This document shows, piece by piece, positions 55,283-64,000 of a stretch of DNA of 64,000 bases. Source of the stretch: Tamlana sp. I1. GTDB lineage: Bacteria; Bacteroidota; Bacteroidia; Flavobacteriales; Flavobacteriaceae. The stretch covers positions 186,001 through 250,000 of the forward strand of contig NZ_JACLAF010000003.1 of assembly GCF_015355625.1 (NCBI RefSeq), written 5' to 3'. Positions within the stretch are counted from its first letter, which is position 1; each line of letters opens with the position of its first letter. The notes beneath the pieces were generated by a model. That model did no database searches, had not been told where the DNA came from, and worked only from the letters and a program-made list of their open reading frames with translations. The translations under genes and the position numbers were made by a program.

Positions 55283-55828
55283 ATGAAGTCGTTAAAAGAG
55301 TTTACAATTCCATTTGTAGGGTTAAAAATTGGCAAACATCATTTTGAGTATGACATTAAGGAGGCGTTCTTTAAACATTTTGAGTACGAAGATTTTAATG
55401 ATGTAGACGTACATGTTGATTTAATATTAGAAAAAAAATCAACTTTATTAGAATTACATTTTAAAATTTTTGGATGGGTTAATGTGAATTGCGATTTAAC
55501 CAACGAGCCCTATAATCAAGACATTGAAAATGAATTTGATTTGGTGGTAAACTTTGGAAATGAGTATAATGATGAAAACATTGACTTATTAATTGTACCT
55601 CACGGAACTTACGAAATTAATATTCAGCAATATATATATGAATTAATTATACTTGCTGTTCCTATTAAACGTATTCATCCAGGCGTTGAAGACGGCACCT
55701 TAGATTCAGAAATACTCAAAAAATTAGAAGAATTAAGCCCAAAGCTTAAAGAAGATAAAAAGAAAGACAAAACAGAGGATATCGATCCTCGTTGGAATAC
55801 ATTAAAGAAATTATTAACGGATAAATAA
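55283..55828 (+). CDS. YceD/DUF177 family protein
   Basis: This 181-residue protein is of the DUF177 family, encoded immediately before rpmF in most bacteria and linked with 23S rRNA/ribosome assembly in some. It starts KSLKEFTIPFVGLKIGKHHFEYDI and contains LELHFKIFGWVNVNCDLTNEPYNQ (the position of the usual CxR..C part, only partly kept). The end is PRWNTLKKLLTDK, typical of the Bacteroidota form. I use ATG 55283 rather than the GTG two codons earlier. It is co-transcribed with rpmF. Confidence 0.9.
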   Translation: MKSLKEFTIPFVGLKIGKHHFEYDIKEAFFKHFEYEDFNDVDVHVDLILEKKSTLLELHFKIFGWVNVNCDLTNEPYNQDIENEFDLVVNFGNEYNDENIDLLIVPHGTYEINIQQYIYELIILAVPIKRIHPGVEDGTLDSEILKKLEELSPKLKEDKKKDKTEDIDPRWNTLKKLLTDK

Positions 55829-55837
55829 ACATATAAA

Positions 55838-56041
55838 ATGGCACATCCTAAGAGAAAAATCTCGAAAACCAGAAGAGATAAAAGAAGAACACATTATAAA
55901 GCAACTGCGCCACAGATTGCGACATGCCCTACAACAGGTGAGGCTCACTTATATCACAGAGCGCACTGGCATGAAGGAAAATTATACTACAGAGGTCAAG
56001 TATTGATTGATAATTCTGAAGAAATAGAAAATGTTGCATAA
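55838..56041 (+). CDS. rpmF: 50S ribosomal protein L32
   Basis: This 67-residue ribosomal protein starts [20 protein letters not shown]. It has a single Cys ([16 protein letters not shown]) and lacks the four-Cys zinc site of some homologues, as is usual in this phylum. It lies nine bases after the DUF177 gene and ends before a strong terminator. Confidence 0.97.
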   Translation: MAHPKRKISKTRRDKRRTHYKATAPQIATCPTTGEAHLYHRAHWHEGKLYYRGQVLIDNSEEIENVA

Positions 56042-56060
56042 TTAATTATGCATGCATATT

Positions 56061-56090
56061 AAAAAACGCTCATTTATGAGCGTTTTTTTT
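56061..56090 (+). terminator. Terminator after rpmF
   Basis: Arms AAAACGCTCA/TGAGCGTTTT with loop TTTA are followed by eight T in a row. The stem separates rpmF from fabH, which must have its own promoter in 56091-56222. Confidence 0.92.
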
Positions 56091-56222
56091 ATGAAATAAT
56101 TTTTATGATTAACAAAAACACGTAATTTGCATATTATTACGACAAAATTTAGTAGTTTTCGCCAAATTTTGAATGTTTTTGTCCATTTTTAACGAATTTT
56201 TGGTCAAATTAACTATAAAGTT

Positions 56223-57218
56223 ATGAGTAAAATCACAGCGGCTATTACAGCTGTAGGTGCGTATGTACCAGAATACGTATTAACCAATCAGATTCTTGAA
56301 ACGATGGTTGATACAAATGATGAATGGATAACCTCCAGAACAGGTATCAAAGAACGTCGAATTTTAAAAGACGAAGGCAAAGGAACTTCTTACCTGGCCA
56401 TTAAAGCAGCCCAAGATTTAATAAATAAAAAAGGACTAGATCCTAAAGCTATCGAGTTGGTTATTGTAGCTACCGCGACGCCAGATATGAAAGCCGCTTC
56501 AACAGCTTCATATACAGCTTCAGAAATTGGCGCAACCAATGCATTTTCATTCGATATGGATGCAGCATGCTCAAGTTTTTTATACGGCATGTCTGTAGCA
56601 GCAAGCTATATTGAATCTGGAAGATATAAAAACGTATTACTTATTGGAGCAGATAAAATGTCTTCAATAATTAATTATAAAGACCGTGCCACCTGTATTA
56701 TTTTTGGTGATGGTGCTGGCGCTGTTTTATTTGAACCTAATGAAGAAAATTTAGGACTTCAAGACGAATATTTAAGAAGTGATGGTACGGGACGTGACTT
56801 TTTACAAGCCACTTACGGCGGATCTTCGCACACCATTACACCAGAAGTTTTAGAAAAAGGCGGACAGTACGCTTTCCAAGAAGGACGAACTGTTTTTAAA
56901 AATGCTGTTTTTAATATGGCCGATGCCGCAGAGAAAATTTTAAAACGAAACAACTTAACAAAGGATAGTGTTGATTGGTTGGCTGCACATCAAGCAAACA
57001 AACGTATTATTGATGCTACGGCACAACGTATCGATTTAGCTGAGGAAAAAGTAATGATTAATATTCACAAATATGGGAATACGACCTCTGCTACATTACC
57101 TTTGCTAATAAATGATTACGAATCACAATTAAAAAAAGGAGATAATATTATATTTGCCGCTTTTGGTGGCGGATTTAATTGGGGGTCTATTTATTTAAAA
57201 TGGGCTTACAACGCTTAG
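56223..57218 (+). CDS. fabH: 3-oxoacyl-ACP synthase III
   Basis: This enzyme starts fatty-acid synthesis by condensing acyl-CoA with malonyl-ACP. At 331 residues it has normal length. Catalytic Cys116 is in DMDAACSSFLYGM, the His is in WLAAHQANKRI, and the Asn is in IHKYGNTTSATLPL. The GGGFNWGS loop ends the protein. It heads a fatty-acid group with accB and accC, with 27 bases to accB. Confidence 0.97.
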   Translation: MSKITAAITAVGAYVPEYVLTNQILETMVDTNDEWITSRTGIKERRILKDEGKGTSYLAIKAAQDLINKKGLDPKAIELVIVATATPDMKAASTASYTASEIGATNAFSFDMDAACSSFLYGMSVAASYIESGRYKNVLLIGADKMSSIINYKDRATCIIFGDGAGAVLFEPNEENLGLQDEYLRSDGTGRDFLQATYGGSSHTITPEVLEKGGQYAFQEGRTVFKNAVFNMADAAEKILKRNNLTKDSVDWLAAHQANKRIIDATAQRIDLAEEKVMINIHKYGNTTSATLPLLINDYESQLKKGDNIIFAAFGGGFNWGSIYLKWAYNA

Positions 57219-57245
57219 AATTAACGACTAAATAACAAGCATATT

Positions 57246-57728
57246 ATGGATATAAAGGAAATTCAGAACTTAATTAAGTTTGTTGCCAAGTCTGGCGCAA
57301 GCGAGGTTAAATTAGAAATGGATGATATCAAAATCACTATTAAAACAGGATCAGAATCAGACACAACTATTGTGCATCAAGTTCCAGCACCACAGTTAGC
57401 TGCACAACCAGTAGCCACTGCACCAGTAGAAGCAACAGCACCTGCCGCTCCTGCTGCACCAGCTCCAGCAGCGACAGAAGACTCAAAATATATTACAATT
57501 AAATCGCCAATTATTGGAACGTTTTATAGAAAACCAGCTCCAGACAAACCTTTATTTGTAGAGGTAGGACAAACCATTGCAGCTGGTGATGTACTTTGTG
57601 TTATTGAAGCCATGAAACTTTTCAATGAAATTGAATCTGAAGTTTCAGGAAAAATTGTTAAAATATTAGTTGACGATTCTTCACCAGTTGAATTCGATCA
57701 ACCATTATTTTTAGTAGATCCATCTTAA
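57246..57728 (+). CDS. accB: Biotin carboxyl carrier protein of acetyl-CoA carboxylase
   Basis: This 160-residue carrier holds biotin on Lys124 in [12 protein letters not shown]. It has the usual N-terminal helix ([17 protein letters not shown]), an Ala/Pro-rich linker (about 45-78) and a C-terminal lipoyl-like domain ([16 protein letters not shown]). It works with AccC, encoded 89 bases downstream, to carboxylate acetyl-CoA. Confidence 0.97.
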   Translation: MDIKEIQNLIKFVAKSGASEVKLEMDDIKITIKTGSESDTTIVHQVPAPQLAAQPVATAPVEATAPAAPAAPAPAATEDSKYITIKSPIIGTFYRKPAPDKPLFVEVGQTIAAGDVLCVIEAMKLFNEIESEVSGKIVKILVDDSSPVEFDQPLFLVDPS

Positions 57729-57817
57729 TTTTAGATTATTAGATTTTCAGTTATTAAAGTGTACATCATTTTAATGTTTGAAAAATCCAATTGTCTATTT
57801 AATCTAATTCAAAAAAG

Positions 57818-59170
57818 ATGTTTAAAAAAATATTGATTGCCAATCGTGGGGAAATAGCATTACGTGTTATTAGAACCTGTAAAGAAATGGGCATAAAAAC
57901 AGTTGCAGTTTACTCTACAGTAGACGCAGAAAGTTTGCACGTAAAATTTGCAGACGAGGCGGTTTGTATAGGACCAGCAGCTAGTAGCGAGTCTTATTTA
58001 AAAATGTCTAACATTATATCTGCTGCCGAAATTACTAATGCAGATGCCATTCATCCAGGTTACGGATTTTTATCTGAAAACGCGAAATTTTCAAAAATTT
58101 GCGAAGAACACGGTATAAAATTTATTGGAGCTTCTCCAGAAATGATTGACCGTATGGGGGATAAAGCAAACGCTAAAGCCACCATGAAAGCTGCCGGTGT
58201 ACCATGTGTACCAGGGAGTGATGGTGTGATTGAGTCGTTTGAAGATTGCCAAAGAATTGCCGAAGAAACTGGTTATCCGGTTATGCTTAAAGCTTCTGCC
58301 GGTGGTGGTGGTAAAGGAATGCGTGGCGTTTTTAAACCTGAAAATCTTAAAGATGCTTGGGATTCAGCAAGACAAGAAAGTAAAGCTGCCTTTGGAAATG
58401 ACGATATGTACATGGAAAAACTTATTGAAGAGCCAAGACATATTGAAATTCAAATTGTGGGCGATTCTACAGGAAAAGCGTGTCATTTATCTGAAAGAGA
58501 TTGCTCGGTACAACGTCGCCATCAAAAATTAACTGAAGAAGTACCTTCGCCATTTATGACGCCTGCACTTCGTAAGAAAATGGGTGAAGCCGCTGTAAAA
58601 GCTGCCGAATATATAAAGTATGAAGGTGCTGGAACCATTGAGTTTTTAGTTGATAAGCACCGTAATTTCTACTTTATGGAAATGAATACACGTATTCAAG
58701 TAGAGCACCCAATTACCGAACAAGTAATTGATTTCGATTTAATTCGCGAGCAAATTTTAGTTGCCGCAGGAGTGCCAATTTCTGGTAAAAACTACTTACC
58801 AAAATTACACTCTATAGAATGTAGAATTAACGCTGAAGATCCTTTTAATGACTTCAGACCATCGCCAGGCGTTATCACAACATTACATGCCCCAGGAGGT
58901 CATGGTGTGCGTTTAGATACGCATGTGTACGCAGGTTATGCCATTCCGCCAAACTACGATTCTATGATTGCTAAGTTAATTACAACAGCACAAACCAGAG
59001 AGGAAGCCATTCATAAAATGAAACGTGCTTTAGACGAGTTTGTTATTGAAGGCATTAAAACAACCATTCCTTTTCACAGACAATTAATGGAACATCCAGA
59101 TTATTTGGCTGGTAATTATACCACCAAATTCATGGAAGATTTTGTTATAGAAAAGCAAATTGAAGAATAA
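57818..59170 (+). CDS. accC: Biotin carboxylase of acetyl-CoA carboxylase
   Basis: This 450-residue ATP-grasp enzyme carboxylates biotin on AccB. Motifs are [34 protein letters not shown], the ATP-binding glycine loop [29 protein letters not shown], and [26 protein letters not shown] with the catalytic Arg. It closes the fabH-accB-accC group at a strong terminator. Confidence 0.98.
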   Translation: MFKKILIANRGEIALRVIRTCKEMGIKTVAVYSTVDAESLHVKFADEAVCIGPAASSESYLKMSNIISAAEITNADAIHPGYGFLSENAKFSKICEEHGIKFIGASPEMIDRMGDKANAKATMKAAGVPCVPGSDGVIESFEDCQRIAEETGYPVMLKASAGGGGKGMRGVFKPENLKDAWDSARQESKAAFGNDDMYMEKLIEEPRHIEIQIVGDSTGKACHLSERDCSVQRRHQKLTEEVPSPFMTPALRKKMGEAAVKAAEYIKYEGAGTIEFLVDKHRNFYFMEMNTRIQVEHPITEQVIDFDLIREQILVAAGVPISGKNYLPKLHSIECRINAEDPFNDFRPSPGVITTLHAPGGHGVRLDTHVYAGYAIPPNYDSMIAKLITTAQTREEAIHKMKRALDEFVIEGIKTTIPFHRQLMEHPDYLAGNYTTKFMEDFVIEKQIEE

Positions 59171-59177
59171 AACATTT

Positions 59178-59210
59178 AAACTCCGAAAGTCATTTTCGGA
59201 GTTTTTTTTT
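59178..59210 (+). terminator. Terminator after accC
   Basis: Arms AAACTCCGAAA/TTTTCGGAGTTT around GTCA are followed by a run of T to 59210. Confidence 0.92.
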
Positions 59211-59214
59211 AGAT

Positions 59215-59222
59215 TACTTTTG
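59215..59222 (+). promoter_or_regulatory. Predicted -7 promoter element of mtgA
   Basis: TACTTTTG matches TAnnTTTG. It lies just after the accC terminator and 28 bases before the GTG at 59251. Confidence 0.55.
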
Positions 59223-59250
59223 CGATTAATCTGATAATTTAATACCCTAA

Positions 59251-59952
59251 GTGATTCAGCGATTTTTCAAATTTTTATTTAAAATTTTTTGTTGGTTTGT
59301 TCTACTCTCATTAGCCTTTGTGCTTCTGTTTAAATGGGTTCCTGTGCCTGTAACTCCATTAATGCTACTGCGTTATTTTGAAAAAGACAGCCCTAAAATT
59401 CTTAAACACGATTGGGTTGAAATCAGTGCGATTTCTAAAAATTTACAACTGGCAGTAATTTGTAGTGAAGATCAAAATTTCTTAAAACATAAAGGCTTAG
59501 ATTATGGCGCCATACAAAAAGCGGTGACTCATAACGCCAAAGGAAAACGCCTAAAAGGCGGAAGTACTATAAGTCAGCAAACAGCTAAAAACGTATTTTT
59601 ATGGCCAGAGCGCAGTTGGTTAAGAAAAGGCTTAGAAACATATTTCACCTTCTTAATGGAGTTGTGTTGGAGCAAAGAACGCATTTTAGAAGTCTATTTA
59701 AACAGTATCGAAATGGGCCGAGGCATTTATGGTGCCGAAGCAGCCTCGCAATATTGGTTTAAAAAATCGGCAAGCACATTAACGCCGTATGAAGCAGCAG
59801 CCTTAGCAGCCATTTTACCCAACCCTAGAAAGTATAAAGCCGCCCCAGCAACTGCATATATTCAATCTAGAAAAGATTGGATTGTAAGACAAATGCGCTA
59901 TTTTGGTCCCTTAAAGTTTGAAGAAAAAGACGATGGAAAACGAAAAAATTAA
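59251..59952 (+). CDS. mtgA: Monofunctional peptidoglycan transglycosylase (GT51)
   Basis: This 233-residue inner-membrane enzyme polymerises lipid II into glycan strands. An N-terminal membrane helix (residues 7-30) is followed by the GT51 motifs VICSEDQNFLKHKG (catalytic Glu73), KRLKGGSTISQQTAKNVFLWPERSW, KERILEVYLNSIEMGRGIYGAEAASQYWF and LAAILPNP. The start is GTG 59251, after the promoter. Its end overlaps the next gene by 20 bases. Confidence 0.94.
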   Translation: MIQRFFKFLFKIFCWFVLLSLAFVLLFKWVPVPVTPLMLLRYFEKDSPKILKHDWVEISAISKNLQLAVICSEDQNFLKHKGLDYGAIQKAVTHNAKGKRLKGGSTISQQTAKNVFLWPERSWLRKGLETYFTFLMELCWSKERILEVYLNSIEMGRGIYGAEAASQYWFKKSASTLTPYEAAALAAILPNPRKYKAAPATAYIQSRKDWIVRQMRYFGPLKFEEKDDGKRKN

Positions 59953-60391
59953 AGCCACTTTATACCGTTTGTGTGATGATTTTGTAAATCGCAGATTTCA
60001 AACTATTCAAAGTACAATCAATGAAATACAGCTTTCTTTAACTTCAGAAACTAAAAGTAGTGCTGGCGATAAGCATGAAACCGGTAGAGCCATGCTTCAA
60101 TTAGAACGTGAAAAAGCAGGACAACAATTGGCAGAAGTTGAAAAAACTAAAGAAATTCTTTCCAAAGTAAATCCTTCTAAAACTTCCAAAATAATAGGTT
60201 TAGGGAGCGTAGTTTATACCAGCAAAGCCAATTATTTTATAGCCATTAGCGCTGGAGAACTTCAAATAAATACCCAAAAATTTTACGCCATTTCCCCAAA
60301 TACACCTATAGGTTTACTATTAATGGGAAAAACTGTTGGTGACACTATAATCTTTAGAAATGAGGGTTTTGAGATTGAACTTGTGTTTTAA
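59933..60391 (+). CDS. GreA/GreB-like small protein
   Basis: This roughly 152-residue cytoplasmic protein has a helical N-terminal half (LYRLCDDFVNRRFQTIQSTINEIQ, then QLEREKAGQQLAEVEKTKEIL). Its beta-rich C-terminal half (IIGLGSVVYTSKANYFIAISAG, ISPNTPIGLLLMGKTVGDTIIFR) matches the FKBP-like C-terminus of transcript-cleavage factors GreA/B. The acidic tip residues typical of active GreA are not obvious. ATG 59933 lies inside the mtgA end, so the pair is translationally coupled. Homologues are often labelled 3-oxoacyl-ACP synthase; I see no thiolase motif supporting that. Confidence 0.75.
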   Translation: MENEKIKATLYRLCDDFVNRRFQTIQSTINEIQLSLTSETKSSAGDKHETGRAMLQLEREKAGQQLAEVEKTKEILSKVNPSKTSKIIGLGSVVYTSKANYFIAISAGELQINTQKFYAISPNTPIGLLLMGKTVGDTIIFRNEGFEIELVF

Positions 60392-60455
60392 TATAGTAAA
60401 CGATCCTCTAAAGAGTAAGAACTTTTGTTTATTTTTAACAAACAAACGCCTTCCT

Positions 60456-61577
60456 ATGAAAACTGCACTAAAAATTTTCTTCTGTATTTTGTTTTTTCCA
60501 GTACTTCTGTTTGCTCAAAAAGCGGAAGAAAATGAAGGTAAAAACCCTAAAAAAGAAAAACGCGTCAATACGGTTATTATTCCAACAATAACCTATAATA
60601 ATAGTTTTGGAGCCATTTTCGGCGCCATGGCTTCAGGCTTTTATAGGATGCAAAAAAACGATAGCATTTCACCCTTATCTAAAACCATGTTAATTGCCAA
60701 TTATTCAACCAATAAAACTTGGTATGTGGTGCAGCCCAATCGTTTTTATTTTAAAGAAAATATATATCGTGGTAAATTAGTTTCTGGTTTAGGGTCTGTA
60801 AATTTTCAAACCTATTTAGAATGGGGCGACCTTTTTCCGAACTTACCAAATGGCATTCTACCCATTCCAGGTGATGAAGGCGAATTTGTAAATTATAACA
60901 ATAAGTTTCAGTTTGTGTTTTTAGAATTTTTAGGTCGCGTTTACGGGCAGCTCTATGTTGGCGGACGTATTTTATTTTCACATGCTTACACCACTTTTGA
61001 TACGAATTTAAAGCCTGATGAAGAAGTGATTCAAATTGGTTTTGGGGTTTCTTCAGAATACGATATTCGCGATAATCAATTTCAACCTACAAAAGGAATT
61101 AATGCAAAGTTAAGCACCAATTCCTTTTTTGAAAGTTTAGGCAGCACCGATACCTACACAAATATAAATTACGAAGTGAATAAATACCTAGACCTAAAAG
61201 GCAAAAACACCTTGCTTATTAGGGCTTACGGACAAATAGCGACGGGTAATGTGCCTTTTTCCGGACAAAATGTTGTTGGTCAAGACGATTTAAGAGGATA
61301 CTCTAATGGGAAACACCGCGCCAACCAAGTCTACGATGCACAAACCGAATACAGGCATTGGTTTAAACCGCGTTGGGGTTATGTGGCATTTGGTGGTGTA
61401 GCCACTGCTATTAATGGGCTTAACGATTTAAATTCCGATAATATTTTACCTGCCATTGGGGCTGGAATACGGTATTTAGCCATTCCTAAAGCTAATATTA
61501 ACGTAGGAATAGATTTGGCTGTTGGTCGCGAAGATTGGGGCGTTTATTTTAGAATAGGAGAAGCCTTTACCAGATAA
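60456..61577 (+). CDS. Omp85-superfamily outer-membrane protein (BamA/TamA-like barrel, no POTRA)
   Basis: This 373-residue exported barrel has a signal peptide (MKTALKIFFCILFFPVLLFAQ). Its strands include NTVIIPTITYNNSFGAIFGAMASGF, EYDIRDNQFQPTKGINAKL (the D-R-D-N-x-x-P pattern of Omp85) and GQDDLRGYSNGKHR (the LRGY motif of the essential loop). It ends YFRIGEAF. It is too short to hold POTRA domains, so it is the barrel-only surface-antigen type. I chose ATG 60456, which opens the signal peptide; the frame itself is open from 60360. Its function in export is unknown. Confidence 0.85.
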   Translation: MKTALKIFFCILFFPVLLFAQKAEENEGKNPKKEKRVNTVIIPTITYNNSFGAIFGAMASGFYRMQKNDSISPLSKTMLIANYSTNKTWYVVQPNRFYFKENIYRGKLVSGLGSVNFQTYLEWGDLFPNLPNGILPIPGDEGEFVNYNNKFQFVFLEFLGRVYGQLYVGGRILFSHAYTTFDTNLKPDEEVIQIGFGVSSEYDIRDNQFQPTKGINAKLSTNSFFESLGSTDTYTNINYEVNKYLDLKGKNTLLIRAYGQIATGNVPFSGQNVVGQDDLRGYSNGKHRANQVYDAQTEYRHWFKPRWGYVAFGGVATAINGLNDLNSDNILPAIGAGIRYLAIPKANINVGIDLAVGREDWGVYFRIGEAFTR

Positions 61578-61670
61578 AATTTCACTTATACAGACTTCTT
61601 CATAAATTAAAACCTTATATCCCTTTACTTTTTTATCTTCACTTGCTGAATTTTTTTCTAAAATTAGAAT

Positions 61671-62438
61671 ATGATATACACGGTTTTATTTTTAATCATA
61701 CTCGCTTTCGTGATTTTCGCTTTACGCGGAACAAAAACGAAAAAACCCGACACTTTTCCTAAAGCATGGAAACCCCTTCTTGAAGAACATGTTGCTTTTT
61801 ATCGGGAACTCACTCCTGAAAAGCAAACCTTATTTGAAAACAGAATGATGCTTTTTTTAAAAGAAGTTAATATTGAAGGCGTTCAGTTAGAATTACAAGA
61901 TTTAGACCGAATATTGGTTGCCGCCAGTTCGGTAATTCCTGTATTTGGTTTTCCAGAATGGCATTATAATAATTTAAGCGGCGTGATTTTATATCCCGAT
62001 AATTTTAATGCCGATAACGAATTTGACACCAAACAGCAGGATAGAAATATTATGGGCATGATTGGTACTGGCCGTTTAGAAAAACAAATGATCCTTTCTA
62101 AAAAAGCCCTTTACCATGGGTTTTCTAACGCAAACGATAAAAGCAACACTGCCATACATGAATTTGTACATCTAATTGATAAAATGGACGGCGACACCGA
62201 TGGTGTTCCAGAGTACATCATGCAACACGCTTATAGTATTCCGTGGCTTAATATCATTCATAAAGAAATAGAAGCCATTCGTAAAAACAAATCGGATATT
62301 AGAAGTTATGGTGGTACAAACCAAGCGGAATTTTTTGCTGTAGCCTCCGAATATTTTTTTGAAAACCCAAAGCAAATGGAAAAAAAACATCCCGAATTAT
62401 TCCGCATGTTACAAATGTGTTTTCATACCAAAAATTGA
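61671..62438 (+). CDS. mtfA: MtfA-like zinc peptidase
   Basis: This 255-residue protein is of the MtfA family (PF06167), aminopeptidase-type zinc enzymes; E. coli MtfA binds the repressor Mlc. The N-terminal membrane helix (1-19) is a feature of the Bacteroidota form. The metal site is AIHEFVHLIDKMDG with HEFVH at residues 163-167. FGFPEWHYNNLSGVILYPDNF and NQAEFFAVASEYFFENP, which includes the distal Glu, are also conserved. It is a single gene converging on the right-edge gene. Confidence 0.92.
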   Translation: MIYTVLFLIILAFVIFALRGTKTKKPDTFPKAWKPLLEEHVAFYRELTPEKQTLFENRMMLFLKEVNIEGVQLELQDLDRILVAASSVIPVFGFPEWHYNNLSGVILYPDNFNADNEFDTKQQDRNIMGMIGTGRLEKQMILSKKALYHGFSNANDKSNTAIHEFVHLIDKMDGDTDGVPEYIMQHAYSIPWLNIIHKEIEAIRKNKSDIRSYGGTNQAEFFAVASEYFFENPKQMEKKHPELFRMLQMCFHTKN

Positions 62439-62727
62439 GGATGTGAGATTGAAGAGACGTAACCTCCACTCCCGCTAAGCTTTGCTTAGTGGCGGGAATA
62501 AAATCAGGCTAGTATTAATATCTTCTCTTAAAGGCACCAAGAGCGTTTGGCAGTAGCAGAAATACAAAACAGAAGCTAACTACTCAAGTTATAACTTTTT
62601 CACAAGCAAGTACCATTTAAGCAGCTTCAAAAAAATTAACAAATAACAAAAGCCGATGCCGACGCGTTACGCATTCAACTACGAAATACAATTAATGCCC
62701 CTTTGCATGAAAAGTATGGGGTATAAA
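62439..62727. other. Convergent intergenic spacer with a GC-rich palindrome
   Basis: The 289-base spacer between two converging genes contains a palindrome with CCCGC-TAAGC (62471-62480) and GCTTAG-TG-GCGGG (62484-62496). It is probably a dispersed intergenic repeat or a shared terminator, though no T-run is attached. No gene is seen. Confidence 0.55.
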
Positions 62728-64000
62728 TTACCTTTCGTAAATACGATAATCTTGTAAAATGGTTTTAGCTTCTTTTGATTTCAAAGTGATTTCACTCAAA
62801 CTTAAATCTTCAATATCCACTGAAATATCAAAATAAACAGCGTCTTTATATATTTCAGTAAAGGTATTATACGCATTAAATAATGCTTTTTTATCGAAGG
62901 CAATAGCTATCCTACGTCTTTCATCCTTATCATTTAACAATTTTATTTCAATATAACTAGGCAAAGGTTTGGTGCTAATTACTTTTAAGGAATCTACTTG
63001 TCTGGTATACTGATTCAAATAGAAATCGATGATTTTAATTTCCTGTAGCTCGTTAATTTCATTTGGTTTTTCATTGATTTCAATAGTCATTCCATAGGGA
63101 TACACACGTCTAAAACTTAAAATTTCTTCGGGCGTTAATAAGGTTCGTGTATTAGCTTCAAGCTCAGCAAAATCTCTTTTTAAGTTTTCTTTATGTTCCT
63201 CAGGTTTCCCAATAGGCGTAAAAAGTTCCCAAATAGCCTCTTGGCTTTGCCCTTCAACATCGGTAAAAGCCACATCATAATAAGGTGCTATGTGGCTATA
63301 ATTACTATAACTGTGCTTTAATAAATCCACATGTCCATTAGGTAAAATGTTAATCAGCATATCACTAATTAGCATTTGCCCTTCATAAGTTTTACTTACC
63401 TTTAACTTCTTCTGATCTAAAGGAAAAACATCTTTATAAAAACGATGTTCTAAAACCGAATACCAAGACAATTCAAAAGCATTAAAAGTTATAGGAATTA
63501 ATGTAGCTGCTAGTTTCCTATAATATCTTTGACTTTGCATGTCTTCATTTTCGTAATTCAACCCTTCAATTCTAGATAATTCACGATCGGTTTCTAGAAA
63601 TCGAGAATATGGAATCGATGATTGATTTGTTTCAGAATTAAAAAACCTCAGCTGGTCTATTTGTATTGGAAAATCTATAGGATGCGCAATAATAACCTCC
63701 GTTTTATAATTTTTTACTTTGGTAGTATAGGCACTATAAGTTTCTCTTGCCAATAAAAATGAAGGATAGCCTACCAAAATTAAAGTACAAACAAGCCATT
63801 TTAATTTATAGCCCGCTACCCCATGTGCCATTTGACTAAAGCAAAAAGCACCATAACCAATAAAAGCATATAATGCAGCAAAACTTAAAAAAAGGAGAAG
63901 TATTTCTACGTTAAAAGTCGTAGGCGAACTACTGTTTGCAAAAGATTTGCCTAATGCCATACCGTACATTAATACAAAGCAACTAAACGCTGTTAAAATT
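62728..64000 (-). CDS. Membrane protein of unknown function, N-terminus beyond window edge
   Basis: At least 413 residues are visible. The frame has no stop between 63969 and the window end, and codons upstream of that ATG read ILTAFSCFVL, continuing a membrane helix, so the true start probably lies to the right. Two hydrophobic segments near the visible start (EILLLFLSFAALYAFIGYGAFCF and LKWLVCTLILVGYPSFLLA) are followed by a long soluble domain rich in charged residues, with no motif I recognise. A PQQ- or ligand-binding role cannot be claimed. Confidence 0.7.
   Translation of the reverse strand, partial: ILTAFSCFVLMYGMALGKSFANSSSPTTFNVEILLLFLSFAALYAFIGYGAFCFSQMAHGVAGYKLKWLVCTLILVGYPSFLLARETYSAYTTKVKNYKTEVIIAHPIDFPIQIDQLRFFNSETNQSSIPYSRFLETDRELSRIEGLNYENEDMQSQRYYRKLAATLIPITFNAFELSWYSVLEHRFYKDVFPLDQKKLKVSKTYEGQMLISDMLINILPNGHVDLLKHSYSNYSHIAPYYDVAFTDVEGQSQEAIWELFTPIGKPEEHKENLKRDFAELEANTRTLLTPEEILSFRRVYPYGMTIEINEKPNEINELQEIKIIDFYLNQYTRQVDSLKVISTKPLPSYIEIKLLNDKDERRRIAIAFDKKALFNAYNTFTEIYKDAVYFDISVDIEDLSLSEITLKSKEAKTILQDYRIYER

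Overview
The window looks like a chromosomal segment of a marine-type member of the Flavobacteriaceae (Bacteroidota). The evidence is AT-rich DNA, two SusC/SusD pairs, several secreted proteins with type IX secretion (T9SS) C-terminal sorting domains, a PorP/SprF-like protein, many Bacteroidota-type promoters (-7 element TAnnTTTG) and little use of Shine-Dalgarno sites. I cannot name a genus.

Layout. 1-1.7 kb: glycogen synthesis (glgA, then a glgC cut by the window edge). 2-16.4 kb: a beta-glucan (probably laminarin) utilisation locus on the minus strand. It runs regulator (propeller/Y_Y_Y/HTH), SusC, SusD, a CBM32-like T9SS protein, a Big_2 lipoprotein (probable surface glycan-binding protein), a GH16 laminarinase and a GH128 endo-beta-1,3-glucanase. 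It closes with a strong terminator, and a CotH-kinase lipoprotein follows. Hairpins fill every larger gap inside this operon. 16.7-30.4 kb: small Cys-rich lipoprotein, lepA, M43-like secreted metalloprotease, dusB, a TPR histidine kinase/response regulator pair, tRNA-Ala, two tiny membrane proteins, a MATE exporter, a small outer-membrane-like protein and a secreted GH5 enzyme. 30.6-37.6 kb: a 2049-residue modular surface protein (FG-GAP, DUF285-type, ten HYR-like repeats, T9SS type B end) with its PorP/SprF partner gene. 37.6-40.7 kb: a UDP-glucuronate decarboxylase gene between two ORF-free, repeat-rich spacers. 40.7-43 kb: FtsX/LolC-like permease, rbfA, mce and a CAT-anticodon tRNA. 43-46.5 kb: two toxin-antitoxin modules (hipBA and higBA-like), separated and bordered by three copies of a terminator-like repeat that starts with a tRNA-3'-end-like segment. 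46.6-52.3 kb: a second, minimal SusCD locus with a GntR/FCD regulator. A triple TGG-N4-CCA repeat overlaps the predicted susC promoter. 53.2-64 kb: housekeeping genes, namely a PID-CTERM-like small protein, ribE, pdxA, DUF177-rpmF-fabH-accB-accC (lipid synthesis), mtgA, a GreA-like protein, an Omp85-like protein, mtfA and a membrane protein that runs off the right edge.

How the parts fit. The first SusCD locus would capture beta-1,3-glucan at the surface, cleave it with GH16 and GH128 and import the oligosaccharides, under control of the membrane-spanning regulator upstream. The second SusCD pair has no enzymes in the window. Its GntR/FCD regulator suggests an organic-acid or uronate inducer, but the substrate cannot be read from the sequence. 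All function assignments are from reading motifs and gene order; no database search was run.
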